Assembly (NCBI RefSeq): GCF_029223585.1
Contig: NZ_CP119423.1
Location: forward strand, 2,356,001 to 2,420,000
DNA: 64,000 nucleotides
Reading direction: 5' to 3'
Source of the DNA: Photobacterium sp. DA100
GTDB taxonomy: Bacteria > Pseudomonadota > Gammaproteobacteria > Enterobacterales > Vibrionaceae
Each line of letters starts with the position of its first letter. Positions within the stretch are counted from its first letter, which is position 1. The notes beneath the pieces are model-generated. The model did not search any database and was not told where the DNA came from. It was given only the letters and a program-made list of their open reading frames with translations. Below, in pieces: positions 1 to 9,030 of the stretch. The translations under genes and the position numbers were made by a program.

Positions 1-1034
1 TCGGTGTGACGCCGACCAACCAAGACCTTGGCTTGGGCGGAAAAGACCCTTGGGGGAATCCTCTGTCGCATACCCAGCAGTTTATCGAGAAGCTGTTAGG
101 TAACGATGTGCCTGATAACTTTGAGGTCGATCCCTGTACCTTTGAAGCCAAGGTGCTTGCAGACGAGCCTTGCGACTCAGAAGCCCACACCAACGCACTC
201 AAAACGCTTGTCCTAGAGGGTAAAGAGCGAACAGCTGTTCACGGGGCGTTTAAAACCCCCACGCTACGTAACATCGAGCTAACCGGCCCTTACATGCACA
301 ACGGGAGTATGTCGACACTTTGGCAAGTTGTCGAATTCTACAACCGTGGTGGTAACCGCACCAGCGAAGGCCTTGGCGATTCATCCGGCTTTGGCGATAT
401 CACGTCCAACCTCGACCCAGACATTCGCAGCCTTGGGTTAACGGACTACGAGAAGAAAGCACTGGTTGCCTTCATGAAATCGCTGACCGATGAGCGTGTT
501 CGCCAAGAAAAAGCACCATTTGACCATCCACAGCTGTTCATCCCGAACGGTGTTGAAGGGGATGAGTTCTTTGCCGAAACCAACCTCAACGGCTCGCCTA
601 AAGAAGAGTGGATTGAGATCCCTATGATTGGTGCCTACGGCCGTGCCGCGAAAGGTCTGGAACCGCTCAAGCCATTCCTTGATGGTGCTGAGCCTGACTA
701 CCAGTCACCGGTATACAATGAGCCGGCGCCGGAACCAGAGCCAGCACCTAAGTACCTGGAAGCCAAGGACGACGAGGTTTCAGCCAAATACGGCTTTACC
801 ACGAAGATCAAGCCGCTAGACAATGATGTGGCCGGTGACTACGCCATCGACCCACGCAGCATTGTGATCCACAATGCCCCTAGCAGCCGGGACTGCCGTT
901 ACAGCATCCACTTCGATGGCAGCATTTCGGTGACACCGCTGAAAGACTACGAGATGAGCATGACTTACAGTGTCAAAGACACTAAAGGCAATGAATCTAA
1001 CGTGGCAACAGTGAAGATCAACGTTTACCGCTAA
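1..1034 (+). CDS. MauG/cytochrome c peroxidase-like protein, C-terminal part (5' truncated)
   Basis: The reading frame is open to the left edge, so the start lies outside the window. The visible N-terminal part carries the family's C-terminal signature (GAFKTPTLRNIELTGPYMHNG followed by VVEFYNRGG), typical of di-heme cytochrome c peroxidase/MauG proteins, in which the methionine/histidine-rich loop sits near a heme. The CxxCH heme motifs would be upstream and are not seen. After about residue 185 a Pro/Glu-rich linker (EPAPEPEPAP) leads to a beta-rich C-terminal domain of about 90 residues resembling bacterial Ig/cadherin-like modules, ending in VKINVYR. The family acts in the periplasm or at the cell surface as peroxidases or oxidases; the added domain suggests an exported, perhaps surface-bound, enzyme. 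A terminator follows directly. Confidence 0.75.
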   Translation, partial: GVTPTNQDLGLGGKDPWGNPLSHTQQFIEKLLGNDVPDNFEVDPCTFEAKVLADEPCDSEAHTNALKTLVLEGKERTAVHGAFKTPTLRNIELTGPYMHNGSMSTLWQVVEFYNRGGNRTSEGLGDSSGFGDITSNLDPDIRSLGLTDYEKKALVAFMKSLTDERVRQEKAPFDHPQLFIPNGVEGDEFFAETNLNGSPKEEWIEIPMIGAYGRAAKGLEPLKPFLDGAEPDYQSPVYNEPAPEPEPAPKYLEAKDDEVSAKYGFTTKIKPLDNDVAGDYAIDPRSIVIHNAPSSRDCRYSIHFDGSISVTPLKDYEMSMTYSVKDTKGNESNVATVKINVYR

Positions 1035-1056
1035 GGTATACTGCCAACATAACCTC

Positions 1057-1085
1057 AAGCCCCGCCGTTGCGGGGCTTTATTTTG
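1057..1085 (+). terminator. Rho-independent terminator
   Basis: A 9-bp stem (AAGCCCCGC / GCGGGGCTT) with loop CGTT is followed by TATTTT. It lies 23 bp after the MauG-like stop codon. Confidence 0.85.
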
Positions 1086-1328
1086 GGGTACTGATTTGCG
1101 CGCCATCTCTCATTTCACCCGCCATCTCCCTATTAACAACTTATTAACTAGAACTATTTCAAACTATTTCTATACTGAATAGTGACAGAAAAACAGGCAG
1201 TTATTTTTTACAACTGAAAGAAAGTGCCCATTAGGTGGATAAATCACGGGGATACGCTTTTGGATGTAACTGTTAATAATGGCGATAAAACGTCAATTTC
1301 TCATGATAAGGAATAACAGGACGTAATT

Positions 1329-2555
1329 ATGAAGCAAACCCTCAGCTCAACCTTGGCCGCATCTGCTCTTGCTCTCATTCTTGCTGGCTGTGATAGTGGT
1401 GGAAACAGTCAAGACAAGGAAATGATCCAATCGCTACAGAACAAAATCGAAGCACTTGAACAACAATTAGCCCAGGCTTCTAGCGGCGCCGTTGCGGCTG
1501 TTGATTCCGGAGCGGAAGAACTCAAAGCTAAAATTGCAGAGCTTGAAAAACAGCTTGCAGCAAAATCCGATGGCAACGATAGCGCACCGGTATCTTCAGC
1601 AAGCTCAGATACCTTGGCTAAAATCCAGAAGCAAGGATATCTCCAGTGCGGGGTCACAACCGGTTTGCCTGGCTTCTCCAACCCGAATGAAAAAGGCGAA
1701 TGGGAAGGCATTGATGTCGAGTTCTGCCAGGCGGTGGCAGCCGCTACCCTGGGCGATAAGACCAAGGTGAAATACATCCCGCTGACTGCCAAAGAACGCT
1801 TTACAGCCCTGCAGTCAGGGGAAATAGACCTGTTATCGCGCAATACGACCTGGACCCTTCACCGTGATACTGCATTGGGGATCAACTTTACCGGTGTTAA
1901 CTACTATGACGGCCAAGGCTTCATGATCAACAAAGCCCTTGAGATCGAAAGTGCCGCCGAGCTCGATGGCGCAGCCGTATGCGTGCAGTCAGGAACCACA
2001 ACAGAGCTCAACCTCGCAGATTACTTCCGCCATCGCGAAATGAAATACACCCCTGTTGTCTTCGATACAGCCGCCCAAACGGTAAAAGGCTTTGAAGCCG
2101 GCCGCTGCGATGCGCTAACCACTGACCAATCTGGCTTATACGCCCTTCGACTCAACCTGCCGGATCCATCTTCGGCAGTAGTACTGCCAGATATCATTTC
2201 CAAAGAGCCTCTCGGCCCCGCAGTCCGTCAAGGGGACGACCAGTGGTTCAATATTGTGAAATGGACGCTGAATGCCATGATTACCGCTGAAGAGCTTGGG
2301 GTGTCATCGCACAACGTCGACGACATGAAAATGTCCAATGATCCCAACATCCGCCGCTTGATTGGCGCTGACGGCCCCAAAGGGAAAGGCCTTGGCCTCA
2401 ATGATGACTGGGCCTACCAGGTCATCAAGCAGGTCGGCAACTACGGTGAAAGCTTTGAGCGCACTGTCGGCATGAGCTCTCCGCTGGAAATCAAGCGTGG
2501 TATCAACGCCTTATGGAATGATGGCGGGCTGTTGTATGCGCCGCCAATGCGCTAG
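1329..2555 (+). CDS. aapJ: Polar amino acid ABC transporter substrate-binding lipoprotein (AapJ-like)
   Basis: Periplasmic binding protein of the general L-amino acid (Aap) importer, first gene of aapJQMP. The N-terminus is a lipoprotein signal with lipobox LAGC (Cys21). Residues about 30-85 form a heptad-rich segment (two blocks like LQNKIEALEQQL and LKAKIAELEKQL) that looks like a coiled-coil spacer. The SBP_bac_3 domain starts near residue 95 (ILAKIQKQGYLQCGV-type opening) and runs to the end. Classical AapJ proteins are soluble and lack this spacer, so here the receptor is probably membrane-anchored on a stalk. A GC-rich hairpin separates it from the permease genes, which usually raises expression of the binding protein over the permease. 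Start ATG follows the sequence AAGGAATAACAGGACGTAATT. Confidence 0.88.
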   Translation: MKQTLSSTLAASALALILAGCDSGGNSQDKEMIQSLQNKIEALEQQLAQASSGAVAAVDSGAEELKAKIAELEKQLAAKSDGNDSAPVSSASSDTLAKIQKQGYLQCGVTTGLPGFSNPNEKGEWEGIDVEFCQAVAAATLGDKTKVKYIPLTAKERFTALQSGEIDLLSRNTTWTLHRDTALGINFTGVNYYDGQGFMINKALEIESAAELDGAAVCVQSGTTTELNLADYFRHREMKYTPVVFDTAAQTVKGFEAGRCDALTTDQSGLYALRLNLPDPSSAVVLPDIISKEPLGPAVRQGDDQWFNIVKWTLNAMITAEELGVSSHNVDDMKMSNDPNIRRLIGADGPKGKGLGLNDDWAYQVIKQVGNYGESFERTVGMSSPLEIKRGINALWNDGGLLYAPPMR

Positions 2556-2581
2556 TGATCATTGCGATTGCTAGTTAATCG

Positions 2582-2616
2582 GGAGGGGGGATGCCCCCTC
2601 CGGTCAGCGTTTTCTT
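2582..2616 (+). terminator. Intercistronic attenuator hairpin between aapJ and aapQ
   Basis: GGAGGGGG pairs with CCCCCTCC across the loop GATG and is followed by a T-rich run (GTTTTCTTTT). It occupies the ribosome site and ATG (2591) of the longest possible aapQ frame, which argues that aapQ starts further downstream. Partial termination here would leave more aapJ than aapQMP mRNA. Confidence 0.6.
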
Positions 2617-2635
2617 TTACACAGGATGTGTTGTT

Positions 2636-3805
2636 TTGGCCGCGAAGAATACAAAAAACCTGTTGTACAACCCCACTTTTCGTTCTGTGCTGTTTCAGGC
2701 TCTTGCTGCTGCAGCACTGTGCTACTTTGTCTACTCCATCATCAACAATGCCCTGACCAACCTCGATCAACGAGGCATTGCAACTGGGTTTGGCTTCCTC
2801 AGTCAAGAAGCTGGGTTTGGTATTGGTCTGAGTCTGATAGATTATGACGAGACCTACAGCTATGGCCGGACATTTTTTGTCGGTCTGCTTAATACAGCCC
2901 TTGTTTCTGTACTCGGCATTCTGCTGGCCACCCTTCTTGGATTTATCATCGGGATCGCTCGGCTCTCGTCAAATTGGCTGGTCAGCCGCTTTGCCGCCGT
3001 CTATATCGAAATATTCCGTAATGTCCCGCTGTTGCTGCAAATTTTTTTCTGGTATTTTGCCGTGTTACAGGCACTGCCCTCACCCCGCAACAGCCTCAGC
3101 TTCGGCGAAAGTGTCTTTCTTAATGTTCGCGGTCTGTATTTTGCCAAGCCTGTTTTCGGACCAAATGCCTACTGGATCGGTCTTGCCCTGATAGCAGCAA
3201 TAGTATCGGGCATAAGCTATGCCATCTACGCCAAAAAAAAGCAAAAAGCGACTGGTCAGCAATCCCCTATTCTCTGGGTATCACTCAGCCTCTTGGTCGT
3301 GCTCCCCACCTTTAGCTATTTCGCCAGCGGACAACCGGTTTACCTAGAAGTCCCCGAACTCAAAGGCTTCAACTTCAGAGGAGGCATCGGCATTATTCCC
3401 GAGTTGGCTGCGCTGCTACTTGCCTTGAGTATCTACACCGCATCGTTCATTGCAGAAATTGTCCGGGCCGGGATCAACGCTGTCAGCCACGGACAAACAG
3501 AGGCTGCGCTTTCTCTCGGCTTGCCTCAAGGTAAAACCCTGCGGTTGGTTGTGATCCCACAAGCCTTGCGGATCATCATCCCGCCACTTACCAGCCAATA
3601 TCTCAATCTAACCAAAAACTCATCATTGGCAATGGCTATTGGCTACCCCGATCTGGTCTCGGTCTTTGCCGGTACAACACTCAACCAAACCGGGCAAGCC
3701 ATCGAGATTATTGCCATGACCATGGCGGTTTATCTCGCCCTCAGCTTGTTTACTTCACTGGTGATGAATATCTACAACCGCAAAGTCGCACTGGTTGAAC
3801 GTTAG
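2636..3805 (+). CDS. aapQ: Amino acid ABC transporter permease (AapQ-like)
   Basis: Integral membrane subunit of the Aap importer. The sequence opens with KNTKNLLYNPTFRSVLFQ, matching the start of AapQ proteins, then shows several hydrophobic helices and the C-terminal permease domain with the EAA loop (EAALSLGLPQGKTLRLVVIPQALRIIIPP). Start choice: an ATG at 2591 gives a longer frame but lies inside a strong hairpin. I prefer the TTG at 2636, which is preceded by ACAGGA and gives a family-like N-terminus. The stop is 11 bp before the aapM start, with an AGGAGG between them. It partners AapM in a heterodimeric channel. Confidence 0.82.
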   Translation: MAAKNTKNLLYNPTFRSVLFQALAAAALCYFVYSIINNALTNLDQRGIATGFGFLSQEAGFGIGLSLIDYDETYSYGRTFFVGLLNTALVSVLGILLATLLGFIIGIARLSSNWLVSRFAAVYIEIFRNVPLLLQIFFWYFAVLQALPSPRNSLSFGESVFLNVRGLYFAKPVFGPNAYWIGLALIAAIVSGISYAIYAKKKQKATGQQSPILWVSLSLLVVLPTFSYFASGQPVYLEVPELKGFNFRGGIGIIPELAALLLALSIYTASFIAEIVRAGINAVSHGQTEAALSLGLPQGKTLRLVVIPQALRIIIPPLTSQYLNLTKNSSLAMAIGYPDLVSVFAGTTLNQTGQAIEIIAMTMAVYLALSLFTSLVMNIYNRKVALVER

Positions 3806-3816
3806 GAGGCGTGGAA

Positions 3817-4914
3817 ATGCATCAACATCAATTTCGCCCCGACTTGCCTCCACCAGCCAATACGGTCGGTATAGTCGGCTGGCTACGCAAGCACCTGTTT
3901 TCCAGCATGGTCAACAGCTTGATGACTCTCATCCTGGGCTATTTGGCCATCATGGCTATCTGGAACATTGTCGACTGGGCGTTGCTCCAGGCTGACTGGG
4001 TCGGCACGAACCGGGATGACTGCCACCGTAACGGTGCTTGCTGGGTGTTTATCTCCGTTCGCTTCGAGCAGTTCATGTTTGGCTTCTATCCCCGGGAAGA
4101 GTTGTGGCGGCCACAGTTGTTTTACGTCACTTTGGCTCTATTCATGGCCTTGCTCGGCTATGAGAAAACACCGCGCCGAACATGGATTTGGTTATTCTTC
4201 GTCAATGTTTACCCTTTCATCATTGCCGGCCTGCTCTACGGTGGCATCTTTGGCCTTCCCGTGGTTGAAACACACCTCTGGGGAGGCTTGCTGATCACCT
4301 TGATCATTGCCATTGTCGGCATCGTCGTCTCCCTTCCGATCGGTATCGCACTGGCATTGGGTAGACGTTCGAATATGCCGGTGATCCGCAGCCTGTGTAC
4401 GGTTTATATCGAGATCTGGCGCGGTGTGCCTCTGATTACGGTGCTTTTCATGGCATCTGTCATGCTCCCTTTATTTCTTAGCGCCGAAACAGAAACCAAC
4501 AAACTGTTCAGGGCATTAATTGGGGTGGTGCTATTTAGCGCAGCCTACATGGCCGAAGTGGTTCGCGGCGGGTTGCAGGCTATCCCCTCCGGACAATATG
4601 AAGCAGCAGATGCTCTGGGGCTTGGCTATTGGAAGAAGATGTCTTTGATCGTTTTGCCACAAGCACTGAAAATCAGTATTCCGGCCATCGTTAATACCTT
4701 CATCGGCCTTTTCAAAGATACCAGTCTAGTACTCATCATCGGTATGTTCGATGTGCTTGGCATTGGTCAGGCTGCCAACACCGATCCGAAATGGCTGGGG
4801 TTTGCAACGGAAAGCTATGTCTTCGTTGCCCTGGTCTTCTGGGTATTCTGCTTTGGCATGTCACGATACAGCATTTATCTGGAAAACAAACTCCATACCG
4901 GTCATAAGCGATAG
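3817..4914 (+). CDS. aapM: Amino acid ABC transporter permease (AapM-like)
   Basis: Second permease subunit of the Aap system. It has about eight hydrophobic helices, with the binding-protein-dependent permease domain in the C-terminal half and the EAA motif EAADALGLGYWKKMSLIVLPQALK. The N-terminal half carries a longer loop with RDDCHRNGACW, as in AapM proteins. The start is the ATG at 3817, placed 7 bp after AGGAGG; a GTG at 3811 is too close to that site. It is followed after a few bases by aapP. Confidence 0.85.
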   Translation: MHQHQFRPDLPPPANTVGIVGWLRKHLFSSMVNSLMTLILGYLAIMAIWNIVDWALLQADWVGTNRDDCHRNGACWVFISVRFEQFMFGFYPREELWRPQLFYVTLALFMALLGYEKTPRRTWIWLFFVNVYPFIIAGLLYGGIFGLPVVETHLWGGLLITLIIAIVGIVVSLPIGIALALGRRSNMPVIRSLCTVYIEIWRGVPLITVLFMASVMLPLFLSAETETNKLFRALIGVVLFSAAYMAEVVRGGLQAIPSGQYEAADALGLGYWKKMSLIVLPQALKISIPAIVNTFIGLFKDTSLVLIIGMFDVLGIGQAANTDPKWLGFATESYVFVALVFWVFCFGMSRYSIYLENKLHTGHKR

Positions 4915-4971
4915 AACACTATGAGGGACAATATGATAGTGAGTAATACCTCAAGCAAGGAGGCATCTGAC

Positions 4972-5697
4972 ATGATCACCATGGTAGCGGTCAATAAATG
5001 GTACGGTGAATTCCATGTCCTCAAAGACATTAACCTCACGGTCAAAAAAGGCGAGAAAATCGTCATCTGCGGTCCGTCTGGCTCTGGCAAATCGACCTTG
5101 ATCCGATGTATTAACCGCCTTGAGGAGCACCAGCAGGGACAAATTATCGTCGCCGGCAATGAACTTACTAATGATCTGAAAAATATCGAGCTGGTTCGCC
5201 GAGAAGTCGGAATGTGTTTCCAGCACTTCAACCTGTTTCCTCATCTCACCGTACTCGAAAACTGTACCTTGGCCCCAATCTGGGTGAAGAAAATGCCGCA
5301 GAAAGAGGCCGAGCAGATCGCGATGCAATACTTGGAGCGAGTAAAGATCCCCGAACAAGCCAACAAATACCCCGGGCAGCTCTCCGGCGGCCAGCAGCAG
5401 CGCGTCGCCATCGCCCGCTCCCTGTGTATGACGCCGCAAATCATGCTGTTCGACGAGCCAACCTCGGCACTCGATCCTGAAATGGTCAGGGAAGTACTGG
5501 ATGTCATGGTTGAGCTTGCCAATGAAGGAATGACGATGATTTGCGTCACCCACGAAATGGGGTTTGCCCGCCAGGTTGCCGATCGGGTGATCTTCATGGA
5601 CATGGGCGAAATCATTGAGGAAAACACCCCGCAAGCATTTTTCGATAACCCACAGTCCGATCGGACACAGCTATTCTTGAACCAAATACTGCATTAA
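4972..5697 (+). CDS. aapP: Amino acid ABC transporter ATP-binding protein (AapP/GlnQ-like)
   Basis: ATPase that powers the Aap importer. It has Walker [10 protein letters not shown], signature LSGGQQQR, Walker [13 protein letters not shown], and the H-loop His in CVTHEMGFA. Three in-frame starts exist (4921, 4933, 4972). The ATG at 4972 has AAGGAGG 8 bp upstream and gives a 241-residue protein beginning [12 protein letters not shown], the usual length for GlnQ-type ATPases, so I chose it; 4933 is the main alternative. It is the last gene of aapJQMP. I see no clear terminator, and the 236 bp after it hold only the yccA leader. Confidence 0.88.
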   Translation: MITMVAVNKWYGEFHVLKDINLTVKKGEKIVICGPSGSGKSTLIRCINRLEEHQQGQIIVAGNELTNDLKNIELVRREVGMCFQHFNLFPHLTVLENCTLAPIWVKKMPQKEAEQIAMQYLERVKIPEQANKYPGQLSGGQQQRVAIARSLCMTPQIMLFDEPTSALDPEMVREVLDVMVELANEGMTMICVTHEMGFARQVADRVIFMDMGEIIEENTPQAFFDNPQSDRTQLFLNQILH

Positions 5698-5933
5698 AGC
5701 GTATATTAAACATCCACTTACTGAGGCGCAGCAAGAATGTGCTGTAACATTCATTTACAACTTTGGCCACAAAGATAAGGAATTGTTAAGTATCATTCAG
5801 GTCATACCGTTACACTGGTGGTTATTGTATGGGGACAGCCACATTAATTTGATAAACGGCTTGCAATAACGATGAAAAGCCCCAATATACATTTACATTA
5901 GCAATCACATATCTAACCCTGAGGGGACTATTT

Positions 5934-6599
5934 ATGAACGATCGTATTGTCAATCGTGGCACAGCTTACGAAAGCGTACTTTCTACAAACAAGGTTCTAC
6001 GTAACACTTATTTTCTTCTGTCTCTAACGCTTGTATGGTCAGCTGTCGTTGCAGGTTTTGCAATGGCGATGAATCTGCCTCATCCGGGTTTGATCATCAC
6101 ACTGGTTGGCTTCTACGGTCTAATGTTCCTGACAGAGAAAAACCGAAACAGCGGCATGGGTATCGTCTTTACCTTTGCGCTTACTGGCTTCATGGGCTAT
6201 ACCCTAGGGCCAATTCTCAACATGTACGTGGGTGCGGGCCTGGGCCATGCTATCGTTCCGGCTCTGGGCGGTACAGCACTGACCTTTATGGCCTGTTCGG
6301 CCTACGCGCTAACCACCAAGCGTGATCTTTCTTTCCTTGGCGGTATGCTAATGGCGGGCTTTGTTGCCATCATCGTTGCGGTGATTGCCAACATCTTCCT
6401 CCAGCTGCCTATGCTATCACTGGCGATCAGTGGTATGTTCGTGCTGTTCTCATCAGCAGCTATCCTGCTGACAACCCAGAACATTGTTCGTGGTGGTGAA
6501 ACAAACTACATCTCAGCAACAGTGACGCTGTATGTTTCTATCTACAACCTGTTCCTGAGCCTGCTGCAAATCCTAGGCGTAATGGGCAGCAACGACTAA
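5934..6599 (+). CDS. yccA: Bax inhibitor-1 / YccA family inner membrane protein
   Basis: Seven hydrophobic segments spread over 221 residues, the BI-1/TMBIM fold. E. coli YccA is a substrate and modulator of the FtsH protease. The order yccA, tusE, yccX matches the E. coli block, although yccX is inverted relative to tusE here. Start ATG 5934 has GAGGGGAC upstream. A strong terminator follows at 6626. Confidence 0.92.
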   Translation: MNDRIVNRGTAYESVLSTNKVLRNTYFLLSLTLVWSAVVAGFAMAMNLPHPGLIITLVGFYGLMFLTEKNRNSGMGIVFTFALTGFMGYTLGPILNMYVGAGLGHAIVPALGGTALTFMACSAYALTTKRDLSFLGGMLMAGFVAIIVAVIANIFLQLPMLSLAISGMFVLFSSAAILLTTQNIVRGGETNYISATVTLYVSIYNLFLSLLQILGVMGSND

Positions 6600-6625
6600 T
6601 CATAGCTTCGTTCATCGAAATGACG

Positions 6626-6651
6626 AAAAAGCGCCGCAAGGCGCTTTTTTT
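6626..6651 (+). terminator. Rho-independent terminator after yccA
   Basis: Stem AAAAAGCGCC / GGCGCTTTTT with loop GCAA, then T residues. Confidence 0.92.
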
Positions 6652-6718
6652 ATAGCCGTAACCTTGCAGCCAACCTTGAATATCACTATGCTTTGGCCGT
6701 TCTATATGCGAGGCAAAC

Positions 6719-7048
6719 ATGCTTGAATTTGAAGGTAAACAAATAGAAACCGACGCTCACGGTTACCTGAAAAACACCAGCGACTGGTGTGAGGCTCTGG
6801 TTCCTGTACTGGCTGATGAAGAAGGTATCACACTGACCGAAGCCCATTGGGAAGTGGTGCGTTTTGTTCGTGAATTCTATCAAGAATTCAATACATCTCC
6901 GGCCATCAGAATGCTGGTCAAGGCAATGGCAAAAAAATACGGCGAAGAGAAAGGCAGTTCACGCTACCTGTACAAGCTTTTCCCGAAAGGTCCGGCAAAG
7001 CAAGCAACCAAACTGGCAGGCCTGCCAAAACCCGTGAAGTGTATCTAA
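6719..7048 (+). CDS. tusE: Sulfurtransferase TusE (DsrC/TusE family)
   Basis: Cytoplasmic sulfur carrier that passes persulfide sulfur from TusBCD to MnmA for 2-thiouridine in tRNA wobble positions. At 109 residues it has the family size. The middle carries the conserved [15 protein letters not shown] helix, and the C-terminus ends KPVKCI with the penultimate cysteine (Cys108) that carries the sulfur. It sits between yccA and yccX as in related genomes. Confidence 0.94.
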   Translation: MLEFEGKQIETDAHGYLKNTSDWCEALVPVLADEEGITLTEAHWEVVRFVREFYQEFNTSPAIRMLVKAMAKKYGEEKGSSRYLYKLFPKGPAKQATKLAGLPKPVKCI

Positions 7049-7154
7049 TCGCTCAGCGAATCAATCACGATCCATTCACTGACAAAATGCGGGTGGCCTC
7101 CACTCGCCTTTTGTTGCCGCGATGTGCGACAAACGCCACTCCCAGCAGAATAAA

Positions 7155-7427
7155 CTACATAATTTCAAAGCCGTCGTAGTGACGCCAGTCGATCTGTTCC
7201 CACGTCACATTATCGACACTGGACGTTCTTGGCCCTATCTCCAGCCACCCAAGCAGCTGTTTTACCTGTTCTTCTGGCCCGCATGCCATTACTTCCACAC
7301 TGCCGTCCGGTAAATTTTTCGCGTATCCGGTCAAGCCGCATTTCAGCCCTTCATGGGCGGTATGAAACCTGAAGCCAACCCCTTGAACCATACCGGTTAT
7401 TAGTGCCTTTACACAGATTTGTGACAT
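7155..7427 (-). CDS. yccX: Acylphosphatase
   Basis: Small (90-residue) enzyme hydrolysing acyl phosphates. The N-terminal signature GMVQGVGFRFHT contains the catalytic arginine, and the catalytic asparagine lies in GYAKNLPDGSVEV. The start has GAGGTGATTT immediately upstream. The same bases form GTGACATAAATCAC (7421-7434), a lone copy of a palindrome seen in pairs elsewhere in the window; here it overlaps the ribosome site and start and may be fortuitous. It is convergent with tusE. Confidence 0.93.
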   Translation of the reverse strand: MSQICVKALITGMVQGVGFRFHTAHEGLKCGLTGYAKNLPDGSVEVMACGPEEQVKQLLGWLEIGPRTSSVDNVTWEQIDWRHYDGFEIM

Positions 7428-7515
7428 AAATCACCTCAAGCTTCCTACTCTCAAAACGATAACAATAAAATACTCGCAAAATATAATGCTATAAGCTTCT
7501 GATTTAGGAATTAAT

Positions 7516-8916
7516 ATGAAAGAAGTCGCCTTTAGATGGATCGACCGCTACTTAATCCATATCACCCTGCAGGAAAAATTCTACTTGTTGTTCCTGCTGC
7601 CCGTTATCGCACTAATCAGCGTCGCTACTATATTAGCCGATAGTGCCAGCCAGCAACGTATTGAAATCACGACTCAGCAACTAGAAACCACCGCGTCCCT
7701 GTTGTCACAGCAGCAAATCAGCCAAACCGATGCCCAGCGCCTTCTGGCCAATACTGACCTGCATGTTGGCCAGGGAGACGTCTCTGCCTTTGTCAGCGGT
7801 ATGAACTATACCATTTCATCCGACACCGCTGCCGGGCTATTTGGCCACGTCAGTACTGGCCAATGGACGGTAATGGCAACTATCCTGCTGGTCACGCTAG
7901 CTGCGGTGTACTACATCATGACTTTCATTGGCGGCGCCATGTTTACCACCAACAAGGCACTGCAAAGCCTTGCAGATGGTGACTTAACCAACCGCATGAA
8001 CTTCTTCAAGGTCCGTGACGAATTCAGCACCATCGCGATTACTATTGACCGGGTTAGCGAGCGGGAGCAGCAACTGGTTCAGGCTACCCAGCAAGCCATT
8101 GCGCTGATGCAGCAAATCAGCAGCAGTTTGCGCCAGCGCAGCCAAGGCAGCGAACAACTGTCATCCTCGCAGCAACAACATCTTGACTCTCTGGCCAGTG
8201 CGACAGAGGAGATGGCGACCTCCATCCGCGAAGTCGCGACCCATGCCCACCAAACCTCGGAGCAAACACGCGAAGCACAGCAAGTGTCTGAACAAGGTCG
8301 TGCCCAGGTCAACCAGACACGCAACGCAATCAGCCACCTCAGCGAGGAGATCAGCCAAGCGGCGGTTGCCGTTGCCGAACTGGATACCAACGCCGCCAAA
8401 ATCGATGATGTGGTTACCACCATCAACGGCATTTCAGAGCAAACCAACCTCCTGGCGTTGAACGCCGCCATCGAAGCCGCCCGTGCCGGCGAGCAGGGGC
8501 GCGGTTTTGCCGTCGTTGCCGATGAAGTCCGCACCTTGGCAGGGCGCACCCAGAGTGCAACCGTAGAAATTCAGCAGATGATCGAAGCACTGCAGCAAAA
8601 TAGCCGAAAGCTGATGGCTGTTATGCAAAATACTGTCGATAATGCGCAAAACAGTGAAGCTTTGATGGACTCTGTCGATAATGAGATATCGCTTCTCACC
8701 GAGCGTAACCAGCATATCTCTGATCGCAGTACCGAAATTGCGGCAGCCGCCGAGCAACAAGGGGCGGTAGCCGATAACATCGCGAGCAATGTCGAGCAGG
8801 TGCGCAGCCAGTCCCATCAAATTTGCAGTGCGATCAATGCTTCTGCCAGCGACATTGAACAACTCAACAAACAAGCTGAGGTGCTGGAATCCCTGATGCA
8901 GGGACTCAAAGTGTAA
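7516..8916 (+). CDS. Methyl-accepting chemotaxis protein
   Basis: Chemoreceptor of 466 residues. The first membrane helix is about 21-41, followed by only about 70 periplasmic residues, then a second helix at about 113-138, a HAMP region to about 190, and the cytoplasmic signalling hairpin. The hairpin tip [32 protein letters not shown] is canonical for CheA/CheW binding. The periplasmic part is too short for a Cache or four-helix ligand domain, so signals may come from the membrane or a partner protein. The C-terminus (LMQGLKV) lacks the CheR-tethering pentapeptide. Confidence 0.9.
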   Translation: MKEVAFRWIDRYLIHITLQEKFYLLFLLPVIALISVATILADSASQQRIEITTQQLETTASLLSQQQISQTDAQRLLANTDLHVGQGDVSAFVSGMNYTISSDTAAGLFGHVSTGQWTVMATILLVTLAAVYYIMTFIGGAMFTTNKALQSLADGDLTNRMNFFKVRDEFSTIAITIDRVSEREQQLVQATQQAIALMQQISSSLRQRSQGSEQLSSSQQQHLDSLASATEEMATSIREVATHAHQTSEQTREAQQVSEQGRAQVNQTRNAISHLSEEISQAAVAVAELDTNAAKIDDVVTTINGISEQTNLLALNAAIEAARAGEQGRGFAVVADEVRTLAGRTQSATVEIQQMIEALQQNSRKLMAVMQNTVDNAQNSEALMDSVDNEISLLTERNQHISDRSTEIAAAAEQQGAVADNIASNVEQVRSQSHQICSAINASASDIEQLNKQAEVLESLMQGLKV

Positions 8917-8928
8917 CCCCTACCCATC

Positions 8929-8956
8929 AGGCAGTGCCCACTCACCGGCACTGCCT
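8929..8956 (+). terminator. Probable terminator after the chemoreceptor gene
   Basis: 10-bp stem AGGCAGTGCC / GGCACTGCCT with an 8-nt loop. The T tract is weak. Confidence 0.6.
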
Positions 8957-9030
8957 CTCATATAAATTTGATTTTATGTGGTTTCGACAACATAATACGC
9001 CCCCATTCCTTACTCCATACTGGGCAAGTC

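Noticed and set aside
7421..7434. GTGACATAAATCAC as a member of the paired-operator regulon
   Set aside because: It is single, not paired at 27 bp, and overlaps the yccX ribosome site and start codon. It shows that lone copies of the palindrome can occur by chance.
8079..8549. Long minus-strand frame inside the chemoreceptor gene
   Set aside because: It is antisense to the conserved signalling domain and rich in Ala, Ser and Cys as expected of a shadow frame.
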